Shown here piece by piece: positions 7,765-15,865 of a stretch of DNA of 21,108 nt. Below the pieces are notes generated by a model. That model saw only the letters and a program-made list of their open reading frames with translations, made no database searches and was not told the DNA's origin. Every line of letters starts with the position of its first letter. Within the stretch, counting starts at the first letter, position 1. Origin of the DNA: Desulfonema limicola (GTDB lineage Bacteria > Desulfobacterota > Desulfobacteria > Desulfobacterales > Desulfosalsimonadaceae). Where the stretch lies: contig DYLE01000018.1 of NCBI GenBank assembly GCA_020722245.1, forward strand, positions 1 to 21,108. The letters run 5' to 3'. A program made the translations under genes and the position numbers.

Positions 7765-10044
7765 TCAGACTAACCGTGCAATCACCTCAAGCAGGTTACT
7801 TCGGTCAAAGTGGCTTTTTACGATATAGGCGTCCGCGCCGGCGTCGATCCCCCTTTCCCGGTCCACCGGGGAATCCAGGTTGGTGACCAGAACCACCGGC
7901 GTATCGGCAAGGGATGGGTCTTTCCGTATTTTTTGGGTGAGTTCGAATCCGTTCATCCTCGGCATCTCAATATCCGAAACCACCGCGTCAAAGGCTTTCG
8001 CCTTGAGTTGGTTGAACCCATCCTCTCCGTTCACCGCGGTTTTGACCAGATAGCCGGAGGCCTCCAGAATGTTTTTTAACAGGGTCCGCGCGGTCAAGGA
8101 GTCTTCCACCACCAGGATGGATTTAACTTTTTCCGCTTCCCTGTCGAGTGGTTCAGGAGCCACGGCCGGGAGGGGTTTGAGGACCACGCTTTGGATGAGA
8201 TCCTTCACGCAAAGGACCGGTACAACACGGCCGGAGCCCAGAACCGTCGCGCCGGCGATGTTGGGGATCCGCTTGAGCTGGCTTCCCAGGTTTTTGACCA
8301 GCACCTCCTGTTCGTTTAAGATTTCATCAACGATAAAGGCGGTCTGCGTGTGGTTGTGTTCGAGAACCACCGCCGGCAGGGATGGGTTTTTTGTTTTTTT
8401 CCTTTGGCCGGAGACGGCTGGTTTTTTCTGAAGCCCCAGGGTATCCGCCAGGTCCACGAGGGAGAGCGGCCGCTTGGCGAGGGTGATGATGGTCCTGTTT
8501 TCCGCTGTTTTAATGTCGTCTTGGTTTATTTTCAGGGCCTGCACCACATAGGTATTGGGTATCAGGAAAAAATGACCCGAGACCGAGACCAGGATGCCCC
8601 TGAAGGTGGCGAGGGTGACTGGAAGATGGATCGTAAAGACCGTGCCGCGGTCGGATGCGCTGTCAATGGAGATGGAACCGCCTAGGGTTTCGATCCCGTC
8701 CTTGACAATCGCCATGCCCAGCCCTCGGCCGGAGATCTCGGAGAGGACCGGGCTGGTTGAAATGCCGGAGTGAAAAATCAGGGAGTAAATCTCCCTCTCC
8801 TTGAGCCGGCGTGCGTTTTCAGGAGAAAGGATGCCCTGTTTTACGGCTTCCGTCACGATGGCCTGGGTATTGATCCCGGCCCCGTCGTCTTGGACTTTGA
8901 GTTCCACCGTGTGGTGTTCGGGTTGAGAAACGATCAGGCGGATAAGGCCCCGCCGGGATTTTTGTTTCTGACTTCGAACCTGGGGATTTTCAATCCCATG
9001 GTCCACTGCGTTGCGCAGAAGATGAATGAGGGGATCCCTGATATTGTCCAGAATCTGTTTGTCGATTTCAATTTCTTCACCGACAAGCTCCACGTCGACC
9101 TCTTTGCCCTGGGCGACCGCGATTTCGCGAACCATGGGGGGAAGCAGGGCAAACAGGGTCGAGAAGGGGAGAAGACAGGCTTTTTTTGTCTCTTCCAGCA
9201 GTTCGTCCGCCATCCCTCCAAGCATCCGGTTGCTTTGCTCAAACCCTTTTACCCGGTCATCGATCTCGCGCAGGGTTTTCGTGATCTGCTGATGCCCGGA
9301 TTCAAACGCCTCAAGGAAACGATGCAGAAAATGATGCCGATGGATGGCCTTTTTTATATCCGGCATCTCCGGTGTTATCGCATCCCATTGTTTTTTCAAT
9401 GCCCGAAGGCTTCCCCCGATTTCGCGCATTCGGCCGAGGTGCTGGTTTAATATCTGCTTTAAGGAGATCAGCTCCTCGGCCTTGAGAAGCAGGCCGTCCA
9501 GCTTGGCGGTGGAGATTCGAACGGTTTCTGATAGGGCAGCCCGGGAAAAGAATTTTGGGGTCAGCCCCTGCTGCACAGCGGTTTCCCTTGCGGCCGGCTC
9601 TTTTTGATGCTTCTTCTTTTCGGAAACCGGTCTGTTTTCATCTTCTGCCAGGGCTTTGGACAGAAGACCTGTAAGCTGAGCCATTTTTGTGCGGACCTCG
9701 GGAAGGCCGTCGGGGGAGGCGTCAAGATAATTTTCAATGCTGCGGGCCGCTTCATGCAGTTCATCCAGCATTCGAGGGGGAAGAACTGTTTTTGCCCTTT
9801 TGAATTCGCTGAAGATCCCTTCCATGGCCTGGCACAGGGCTTCGATCTCCTGAATATTCACCGAACGGGCGGCCCCCTTGAGGCTGTGGGCCTCTCTGAA
9901 AACCACCTCGATCAGGCGCTCCCGGGTTTCCGGATCAGGGTTTTTTTCCAGTTCCGCAAGGCTGGCGAACAGGCTCTGAACACGCTCCCGGGCCTCGGTC
10001 CTGAAAGCCGCAAGCAGCTGTTTCTGTAACTCCTTGTCATCCAT
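7765..10044 (-). CDS. Hybrid chemosensory histidine kinase CheA with C-terminal receiver (WspE-like)
   Basis: This 759-residue protein runs Hpt, linker, dimerisation, ATPase, CheW-like and REC. The Hpt domain (1-110) has His53 in EAHSLKGAAR as phosphorylation site. Residues about 132-165 are a lysine- and glutamate-rich linker with no recognisable P2 domain. A long helical dimerisation region covers about 172-290. The ATPase domain shows the N box HLLRNAVDHGIE (341-352), the G1 box QDDGAGI and the G2 box GRGLGMAIVKDGIE (439-452). A CheW-like domain covers about 475-615. The receiver (about 643-757) has Asp691 in VVSDIEMPRMNGF. This is the WspE architecture. The kinase should take receptor signals through the two CheW proteins and phosphorylate the receivers of the cyclase and CheB; its own receiver may act as phosphate sink or modulator. 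Confidence 0.94.
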   Translation of the reverse strand: MDDKELQKQLLAAFRTEARERVQSLFASLAELEKNPDPETRERLIEVVFREAHSLKGAARSVNIQEIEALCQAMEGIFSEFKRAKTVLPPRMLDELHEAARSIENYLDASPDGLPEVRTKMAQLTGLLSKALAEDENRPVSEKKKHQKEPAARETAVQQGLTPKFFSRAALSETVRISTAKLDGLLLKAEELISLKQILNQHLGRMREIGGSLRALKKQWDAITPEMPDIKKAIHRHHFLHRFLEAFESGHQQITKTLREIDDRVKGFEQSNRMLGGMADELLEETKKACLLPFSTLFALLPPMVREIAVAQGKEVDVELVGEEIEIDKQILDNIRDPLIHLLRNAVDHGIENPQVRSQKQKSRRGLIRLIVSQPEHHTVELKVQDDGAGINTQAIVTEAVKQGILSPENARRLKEREIYSLIFHSGISTSPVLSEISGRGLGMAIVKDGIETLGGSISIDSASDRGTVFTIHLPVTLATFRGILVSVSGHFFLIPNTYVVQALKINQDDIKTAENRTIITLAKRPLSLVDLADTLGLQKKPAVSGQRKKTKNPSLPAVVLEHNHTQTAFIVDEILNEQEVLVKNLGSQLKRIPNIAGATVLGSGRVVPVLCVKDLIQSVVLKPLPAVAPEPLDREAEKVKSILVVEDSLTARTLLKNILEASGYLVKTAVNGEDGFNQLKAKAFDAVVSDIEMPRMNGFELTQKIRKDPSLADTPVVLVTNLDSPVDRERGIDAGADAYIVKSHFDRSNLLEVIARLV

Positions 10045-10078
10045 CGGTCGGATTCGATTTATCGCTTATGCAATGGCG

Positions 10079-12049
10079 TCAAATTTTGTAGCCGGAGGTG
10101 ATCTCTTTCATGGTATGAACCATGGCGTCTAGAGTTTTTATGGCTTCCTCCAGCTGTTTTACCCCTTCCAGGTTCTGCTGGGTGGCGTCGTTGATGCTTT
10201 CCATGGCCTGGGAGAGCTGATCCATTCCCGAGAGCTGCTGCTGATTTGAGGCGGTGATCTGCATGGCGGCATCCGAGGACTCGGTGATCCTTGTAGCAAG
10301 GGTCTCAATCGACAGTCTGGCCTGCTCCGAAAGCGAGACCGCCTCATCCACCGTTTTGCTCCCCCGTTCGGTGGCCATCACGGCAGCGCTTGTCGCCTTC
10401 TGAATTTCTTCAAGGATGGCCCTGACCTGATTGGTCGCCTCCTTGGACTGATCCGACAGGGATTTGACCTCCTGGGCGACCACGGCAAACCCCTTGCCGT
10501 GCTCCCCGGCCTTTGCCGCCTCTATGGCGGCGTTGACGGACAGGATATTGGACTGATCCGCGATGTCGGATACGGTGTCGATAATCTCCTCGATGCGTTT
10601 GCTCTGTTCGCTCAAATGGACCGTGCTCTCGGCGATGTAGCGCATTTCGTCCCGAATCCGGTTGATCCCGGCCATGGTGTTTTCAGTGGCCTGCCTCCCT
10701 TTTTCGGATATCCTGGCGGTGTCGTTTGCATTTTGTGCCACGTTTTCCGCCTTTTCAGTGGCCACCTCCGAGGTCTGCCGGACCTCCTCAACGGTGGTGG
10801 TGACTTCGCTGATGGAGGTGGAGGTCTCCGAGGCGCTGGTGGCCAATTGGGAGGCGGTGGTCGATATCTGGCTGATGGACGACACCAGCAGGTTGGTGGA
10901 ATCCATCAGCATCTTCATCTGTTTGCGAAGTTTTTTCGACCCGCTGTTAAACGCCTTGATCAGGATTCCGATTTCATCGGACCTTTTTTTCTTCGGCTCC
11001 GGCATGCTTGCCGTAAAATCCCCGTCATTGAGCATTACAAACCGGTAGGATAGATCATTGATGGGCCTTGAGATCATTTTGGACTGAACGAACCCGGCGA
11101 CGCCGACCAGCAGAATCAATACGACGCCGGTCCACAGGATGTTGATTCCCAGGTGATGAAGCAGGCTGAAGGCCTCGGCCGTATCCACCTGGGTGATGAT
11201 GACCCAGTCGAAATCAGTGCCGAGGGTTTCCTTCAGAGATAGCCCCGAATACGTATTAAGGACCTCCACGCCCCGGTAGTCGACGAGGCGGCAGGTGCCG
11301 CTTATGTTTTTAAAGGCGTTTTTGAGAACAGGAGAATCCGCTTTGCGTTTGAGGACCACCTCGCCCTCGGCGAGCCGGGGGTTGGACCGCATGAAAAGGT
11401 CATGGCCGACCAGATAGGTATCCTGGGTTTTTCCGGTTTCCATGGTGTCGGTCAAGAGGGCGGTGATGCGGGATGCGTTGATTTGCGCCACAAGGACCGC
11501 GGAAAGCTCCCCGGTATCCGCATAAACCGGCGTCCCCACAAAAAGGGCGGGGGGGGCGCCCGGCTCGATGGCCGTGATGTCGGTGATGATCACCTCTTCG
11601 TTTTCTAAGATTTTTTGAGTAAGCCGTCTCAGGAAGGGTTCGATGCTGGGCTTATTTTCAGAATCCATGCCGTATTCCTGCTGCGCGGATGCGGAATACA
11701 AGGTTTGATCGGTTTGGTTTAACAGGATGATGTCGTTGTATCCAAAGGCCTTCATATGATAATCCAGTAACGGGCTCATCTCCTGGTAAGTTCGGTTTTG
11801 AAGCATGGTCCTGAGGTGCGGGGATCTCGACAGGAGGATGAGATTGTTTTTTCGATCCTCAAGAAACCCGATGACCCTGGCCTTTTTGGTGTGGTTTATC
11901 GCGGTGATGTGGTTGAATGCCTGTTTTTCCAATGCGGATCTGGATAAGGCGTAGGTCAGGGAGCCCAAAATGATCAGCGGAATCAAGCCCACCATGAAGA
12001 ATTGAAGCATCAGTTTCGCCATGACGCTTGTCTTAATGTACTGGAGCAT
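10079..12049 (-). CDS. Methyl-accepting chemotaxis protein with large periplasmic Cache-like sensor domain
   Basis: This 656-residue receptor has a first membrane segment at about 13-35, a periplasmic domain of some 265 residues (36-300), a second membrane segment at 302-322, a HAMP domain (about 325-378) and a long cytoplasmic coiled coil. The periplasmic part has the strand-turn pattern of a double Cache domain, including a final DWVIITQVDTAEAF strand before the membrane, but its ligand cannot be read. The kinase-contact tip is clear: NILSVNAAIEAAKAGEHGKG (501-520). The C-terminus lacks a CheR-docking pentapeptide. GGAGG at 12056-12060 precedes the ATG by 6 bases. It is the only receptor in the operon. 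WspA of Pseudomonas takes the same role, but with a smaller periplasmic domain. Confidence 0.92.
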   Translation of the reverse strand: MLQYIKTSVMAKLMLQFFMVGLIPLIILGSLTYALSRSALEKQAFNHITAINHTKKARVIGFLEDRKNNLILLSRSPHLRTMLQNRTYQEMSPLLDYHMKAFGYNDIILLNQTDQTLYSASAQQEYGMDSENKPSIEPFLRRLTQKILENEEVIITDITAIEPGAPPALFVGTPVYADTGELSAVLVAQINASRITALLTDTMETGKTQDTYLVGHDLFMRSNPRLAEGEVVLKRKADSPVLKNAFKNISGTCRLVDYRGVEVLNTYSGLSLKETLGTDFDWVIITQVDTAEAFSLLHHLGINILWTGVVLILLVGVAGFVQSKMISRPINDLSYRFVMLNDGDFTASMPEPKKKRSDEIGILIKAFNSGSKKLRKQMKMLMDSTNLLVSSISQISTTASQLATSASETSTSISEVTTTVEEVRQTSEVATEKAENVAQNANDTARISEKGRQATENTMAGINRIRDEMRYIAESTVHLSEQSKRIEEIIDTVSDIADQSNILSVNAAIEAAKAGEHGKGFAVVAQEVKSLSDQSKEATNQVRAILEEIQKATSAAVMATERGSKTVDEAVSLSEQARLSIETLATRITESSDAAMQITASNQQQLSGMDQLSQAMESINDATQQNLEGVKQLEEAIKTLDAMVHTMKEITSGYKI

Positions 12050-12122
12050 ACCTGGCCTCCTTTGTATAAATTTAAATATTCATTAATTCAATAAGTTATA
12101 TTATTTTTTATAAATTAAAACA

Positions 12123-12671
12123 TTATTTTTTTTCAATCACCTCAAGCTCAACACACATTTTCGGGTCTGTCAGAAGCTTTACAGCGTCAAGGATCACGGT
12201 TCCCTGCGTGGTGATTCCCTTCAGGTATTTTGCCCGGATTCCCGTCAGGGTGGGAAGAGAAGCCTGAATTTCCCCTTCGGGAACCTCTTTTATTCCGATG
12301 ATCCTGTCCGCCAGAATCCCGAATTCCATCCCTTCCGAGGATAGAATGATCACCTGGGGCCGGCCGGCGGGTTCCTGTTCGGCAAGATCGAAAAATTTTT
12401 TCAGATCAACGATGGATACGATTTTTCCCCGGACATTGATGATTCCCTTGATGAACGCCGGTATTCCCGGAAGATCGGTCAGGTTGTTTAAGGGATGAAT
12501 CATTCGCATGTGGTCTAATTCAATCCCGTAAGACTCATTGGCCATTTTAAACTCCACGATCCTGACGCGCTTCTGCTCAGGCGATTCTTTTTGCCCGCCT
12601 TTGGCCAGCTGTTGGGCACGGGCCTTTAAAACCTCTTCGGTTTTTTTGCTTTCAGGAACGTAGGGCGTCAT
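12123..12671 (-). CDS. Chemotaxis coupling protein CheW (WspD-like position)
   Basis: This 182-residue protein has a charged, glutamine- and lysine-rich N-terminal extension (about 1-36) followed by a CheW domain. The usual landmarks are present: IVEFKMANESYGIELDHMR at the start of the fold, INVRGKIVSIVDLKKFF in the middle and GEIQASLPTLTG before the last strands. CheW bridges receptors and CheA in the signalling array. Its ATG overlaps the stop of the cheR-TPR gene by 4 bases. It is the second of two CheW genes flanking CheR, as WspB and WspD flank WspC. A 73-base AT-rich gap separates it from the downstream receptor gene. Confidence 0.9.
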   Translation of the reverse strand: MTPYVPESKKTEEVLKARAQQLAKGGQKESPEQKRVRIVEFKMANESYGIELDHMRMIHPLNNLTDLPGIPAFIKGIINVRGKIVSIVDLKKFFDLAEQEPAGRPQVIILSSEGMEFGILADRIIGIKEVPEGEIQASLPTLTGIRAKYLKGITTQGTVILDAVKLLTDPKMCVELEVIEKK

Positions 12672-14185
12672 GCGTCTATCCGTTTATCCTCATGGATAAT
12701 CCCGTAAATGGTTTCCATAAGCCGTTTTACACTGATTCCCTCGGCATGGGCGAGGATTTCATCGGGGTCTTTGGTTTCCAACAGGGCCAGCGCATTGTTC
12801 ATGCTTTTGATGGCTTCCCGAGTCTCCTGGTTTTGCAGCAGCAGCAAACCTAAAGTAAAATGAGCCATGATAAATTCCGGATCCAGGTATAGCGCCCGCC
12901 TCAACAGACGAACGGCGGTGTTGATATCACCCGCCGCCTGGGAAATCGAGGATTGAAGAAAGTAGGGTTCGGGATTGAGCTTTTGGGTCAGCATCGCCTT
13001 TTCACACCAGTCCCTGGCCTTTTCCAGCTCCCCCAGGTTGGCATAGGACCTGGCCAGCAAAAGCAATAAATCGCTTTCCAGTAAAAATCGGCTTTGTTTT
13101 TTTGAGCTTTCTTCCAGAAGTTCAGTAAGCCGGGTTGCAGCCTGTTTGTAGTCCCCCTTTTCATAATCCTTTAAAGCCGCCTGGTAGGTCGTATAATCCC
13201 CGGGCGTGGTGGCGGCTGGATCCGGACGTTCCCTGGCCTTATCCCCTGTTTTGCTGGGTTTCAAGAGGGAATCAGGTTTCCTTTTTTTGTCCGGTTTGAC
13301 GTCTATGGCAACGCCGGATTTTTTCCCCTTTGTCGGAATTTTTGGGGTTTTTTGATGGAACATCGTGTTGGCAAGTTTCACCCGGGTGAGATCGGGGAAT
13401 CGAACAAATCCGGATTCAGCGGGCCCTGTGATCAGCCATCCGTTTTCCGCAAGCCTGCCGCACAGGTTTTGGACCACATGGTTTCGCGTTTTTTCATTAA
13501 AATACATCAGCACGTTGCGGCAGAGGATAAGATGCATTGGCCCGACCCAGTCGATCTGGGGCGCATACCTTGCTCCCATCAGGTTGAGCTGGGAAAACAC
13601 GACCCTTTTTTTGATTTTCGGGACAACCTCAAAACTCCCCTGGGTTTTCTGAATAAAGTAATCCTTGACAATGTACTGGGGGGTTTCCCTGAGCGACCAG
13701 GAGGTGTAAGCCCCCTTTTTGGCCTTTTCCAGAAAGAGGGGGTTGATATCGGTTCCGGCGATATTAATTTCCCAGCCTTCCAGATCAGGGAAAAGCTGAT
13801 CCAACAAAATGGCGACGGAGTAGGGTTCTTCACCGGTGGCGCAGCCGGCGCTCCAGATGTTGATTTTTTTCTGGGTTTTCCGGGCCGCCTCAATCAACCC
13901 TCGAAGGATCTGATCCCCTAAGACCTGAAACAGGTTTTTATCCCTGAAAAAATAGGTTTCCCCGATGGTGAGATACCCGATGATGGCGTTCATCGTGTCC
14001 TCCTTGGGGGGGGATGACAGGAGAAAGGCCGCAAAATCAGGGGGGCTGTAACCCAGGGCCCGGGCCGCGAGGCTCACCCCTTTATTCAAGGCCTTCCATT
14101 TTTTAGGAGGAAAGTGAAGGCCGGTGTGGTCAAGGATGAACCGGCTGATGTCCTCAAGCTGGCTTTCTGGAATCTGCTCCATCAT
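12668..14185 (-). CDS. CheR methyltransferase with C-terminal TPR domain (WspC-like)
   Basis: This 505-residue protein has a CheR N-terminal helical domain (about 1-75), a SAM-dependent methyltransferase domain (about 75-275) and a TPR domain (about 335-470), joined by a lysine- and proline-rich linker. CheR landmarks are GETYFFRD (75-82), the SAM-binding SAGCATGEEPYSVA (112-125) and LILCRNVLMYF. It would methylate glutamates on the cytoplasmic helices of the receptor using SAM. A CheR fused to TPRs is the WspC architecture; the TPRs probably position the enzyme in the array. It overlaps the genes on both sides by 4 bases (ATGA junctions), which ties CheW, CheR and CheW into one coupled unit. 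ATG codons at 14185 and 14182 are both possible starts. Confidence 0.93.
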   Translation of the reverse strand: MMEQIPESQLEDISRFILDHTGLHFPPKKWKALNKGVSLAARALGYSPPDFAAFLLSSPPKEDTMNAIIGYLTIGETYFFRDKNLFQVLGDQILRGLIEAARKTQKKINIWSAGCATGEEPYSVAILLDQLFPDLEGWEINIAGTDINPLFLEKAKKGAYTSWSLRETPQYIVKDYFIQKTQGSFEVVPKIKKRVVFSQLNLMGARYAPQIDWVGPMHLILCRNVLMYFNEKTRNHVVQNLCGRLAENGWLITGPAESGFVRFPDLTRVKLANTMFHQKTPKIPTKGKKSGVAIDVKPDKKRKPDSLLKPSKTGDKARERPDPAATTPGDYTTYQAALKDYEKGDYKQAATRLTELLEESSKKQSRFLLESDLLLLLARSYANLGELEKARDWCEKAMLTQKLNPEPYFLQSSISQAAGDINTAVRLLRRALYLDPEFIMAHFTLGLLLLQNQETREAIKSMNNALALLETKDPDEILAHAEGISVKRLMETIYGIIHEDKRIDA

Positions 14186-14652
14186 GTGCGTTTTTCTAAG
14201 GAATGGATTCGCCTGACCATCTCTTCGATCCTCTGGGCGGGGAACAGGGTGTCGATATCGTAGATGAGAATGGTCAGGCTGTTTATACTCGCAACCCCTG
14301 TGATATACTGTTCCAGGCCGGGAAAAATATTCGCAGGCGTTTCGCAGCGTTGGCGTGGCAGTTCCATGACCCCTGTTATCGCATCCGTAAAAAAGGCGAC
14401 GGTGTATTTGGATGTTTTTGCGATGATCATCCGGTCTGAGATAAAAAGATTTTTTTCCGGCAGCCCAAACTGTTTTCGAATATCGATGACGGGAATAATA
14501 TCCCCCGCCATGTTGATGAGCCCCGCCAGCAAGGCCGGCGCATCGCTTAAAGGAGTCGGTTGAACCGCCCGTATGATATGGTTTACCGAGGCTATGGATA
14601 TCGCATAAAACTGATCATCGAGCCTGAATATGAGATACGGCTTCATCGCCAT
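14182..14652 (-). CDS. Chemotaxis coupling protein CheW (WspB-like position)
   Basis: This CheW-domain protein is the first gene of the chemosensory operon. The domain starts at KPYLIFRLDDQFYAI, contains INMAGDIIPVIDIRKQFGLP and ends with the usual ITGVASI strand region before a short charged tail. I placed the start at ATG 14652 (156 residues). The frame stays open to a TTG at 14700, which would give 172 residues, and an ATG at 14646 is also possible; none has a convincing Shine-Dalgarno sequence. It overlaps the CheR-TPR gene by 4 bases. The arrangement of one coupler on each side of the TPR methyltransferase repeats the WspB-WspC-WspD order. Confidence 0.9.
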   Translation of the reverse strand: MAMKPYLIFRLDDQFYAISIASVNHIIRAVQPTPLSDAPALLAGLINMAGDIIPVIDIRKQFGLPEKNLFISDRMIIAKTSKYTVAFFTDAITGVMELPRQRCETPANIFPGLEQYITGVASINSLTILIYDIDTLFPAQRIEEMVRRIHSLEKRT

Positions 14653-14700
14653 GGCTTGCGCTGTCTTGCCAAACCCTACGGGTTGATTTTTCTCAGGCAA

Positions 14701-14934
14701 ATCCGATATCTGCCTTTTTTTTAAAGCTATCTTATTGTTGCTTTTTTTTCAAGAAGAACAATGGGCCGCGCAGGGGGAAACAGCCTCATTCGCGCTCTTT
14801 TTTAAAAGGCGATTCCCATGAGTTTTAGCTTGACACGGGTTGAAAAATTTAGAAAAGAAATAATAAATAATTAAAAATCAAAATATTAGATTAAATCGGG
14901 CGCAACCCGGGTATAAGGGGCGCGGGCATTTTTT
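14701..14934. promoter_or_regulatory. Divergent intergenic region between the chemosensory and ABC importer operons
   Basis: This 234-base gap must hold the promoters of both divergent operons. It is AT-rich, with several T and A runs. A perfect TTGACA lies at 14830-14835 in the direction of the importer, but no good -10 follows at 16-18 bases. A GC-rich patch at 14761-14800 and another at 14896-14927 stand out from the AT background. I see no B12 box of a cobalamin riboswitch and no clear Fur box. Nothing else can be assigned. Confidence 0.4.
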
Positions 14935-15855
14935 ATGGGAAAAAGCTTTAAAACAGCCGGGATTCACCTGGCGCTCTGTTTTGAACTGCTGTTTGCGGTC
15001 TTGTCCGCTTCGGCCGCACCCAAACCGGATCGGCAAATCCGTGTGGATCAGGCGGGTAGACGCCTTGAGGTGCCTGCGGCGCCGAAACGGGTGGTGGCCA
15101 TGGCGCCGAACATCACGGAGATTATTTATGCCCTGGGTTGCCAGGATCTTCTCAAGGGGGTCACCACCTACAGCAATTATCCGGAACCGGCCAAGCGCCT
15201 TCCGCGGATCGGTTCCTATGTGTTTTTGGATATCGAAAGGATCGTTTCCCTTCAACCCGATCTGTGCATCTCCGTGAAGGATGGAAACCCCAAAGCCGCG
15301 GTGGATCGGCTTGAGTCCCTTGGCATTGCCGTGTATGCCGTAAACCCCCGGGGGATTGAATCCACGCTTGAGGCGATCGTCGAGATCGGCGGACTTCTCA
15401 ATGCCGAAATCCGTGCCCAATCCCTGGTGCAGGACCTGCGTTCACGCATCGCACAGGTGGACCAAAAAATTTCCGGCGTCCAACACCGGCCGCGGGTGTT
15501 TTTTCAGATCGGGGTCTCGCCCATTGTTTCCGTAGGTGCGGACACCTACGCCGGCGAGTTGATCGTCCGGGCAGGGGGGATAAACATCGCCGGGGATCAG
15601 CGCGCCTACCCGCGGTTTTCCGTGGAGGAGGTGCTGGGCAAATTTCCCGAGGTCATCGTCATTTCCTCCATGGAAAGGGGAGAGGTCTTTGAACGGGTGA
15701 AGGCCGAATGGAAGCAGTGGCCCCAGATACCGGCGGTGGCGCAGGACCGGATCCATTTGGTGGATTCCGATCTGTTTGACCGGCCTTCTCCTCGAATGGC
15801 GGACAGCCTGGAGGAACTGGCGCGGCTGATTCACCCCGAACGGTTTAATCCTTAA
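14935..15855 (+). CDS. ABC transporter periplasmic substrate-binding protein, BtuF/FecB family
   Basis: This 306-residue protein has an N-terminal signal peptide (hydrophobic about 9-25, probable cleavage after an ASA-type site near residue 27) with no lipobox. The mature part shows the BtuF-type pattern: RVVAMAPNITEIIYALG, TTYSNYPEPAKRLPRIGSY, IERIVSLQPDLCIS, then a two-lobed fold joined by a long helix. The SNYP-PAK-LPRIG segment resembles corrinoid-binding BtuF proteins more than siderophore binders, but the ligand (cobamide, haem or ferric siderophore) is not proven. The ATG at 14935 is the only start in this frame, because a TAA lies 7 codons upstream; its ribosome binding site is weak (GGGG at 14917-14920). 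It leads an operon with a permease and an ATPase. Confidence 0.88.
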   Translation: MGKSFKTAGIHLALCFELLFAVLSASAAPKPDRQIRVDQAGRRLEVPAAPKRVVAMAPNITEIIYALGCQDLLKGVTTYSNYPEPAKRLPRIGSYVFLDIERIVSLQPDLCISVKDGNPKAAVDRLESLGIAVYAVNPRGIESTLEAIVEIGGLLNAEIRAQSLVQDLRSRIAQVDQKISGVQHRPRVFFQIGVSPIVSVGADTYAGELIVRAGGINIAGDQRAYPRFSVEEVLGKFPEVIVISSMERGEVFERVKAEWKQWPQIPAVAQDRIHLVDSDLFDRPSPRMADSLEELARLIHPERFNP

Positions 15856-15865
15856 AGGCAGGGCT

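Noticed and set aside
8770..9450. A 226-codon open frame on the + strand inside the CheA gene.
   Set aside because: It lies opposite the kinase ATPase and dimerisation domains, which have clear motifs on the other strand. The translation shows no family features and the frame follows the codon pattern of the antisense gene.
12063..12091. On the - strand, TTGAAT and TATACA with exact 17-base spacing before the receptor gene.
   Set aside because: The -10 lies 2 bases from the Shine-Dalgarno sequence, so a transcript from it would lose its ribosome site. In such an AT-rich stretch the match is likely to be chance.
14701..14934. A cobalamin riboswitch upstream of the BtuF-like gene.
   Set aside because: I looked for the B12 box and the conserved GGGAA-GGTG core and did not find them in a plausible order.
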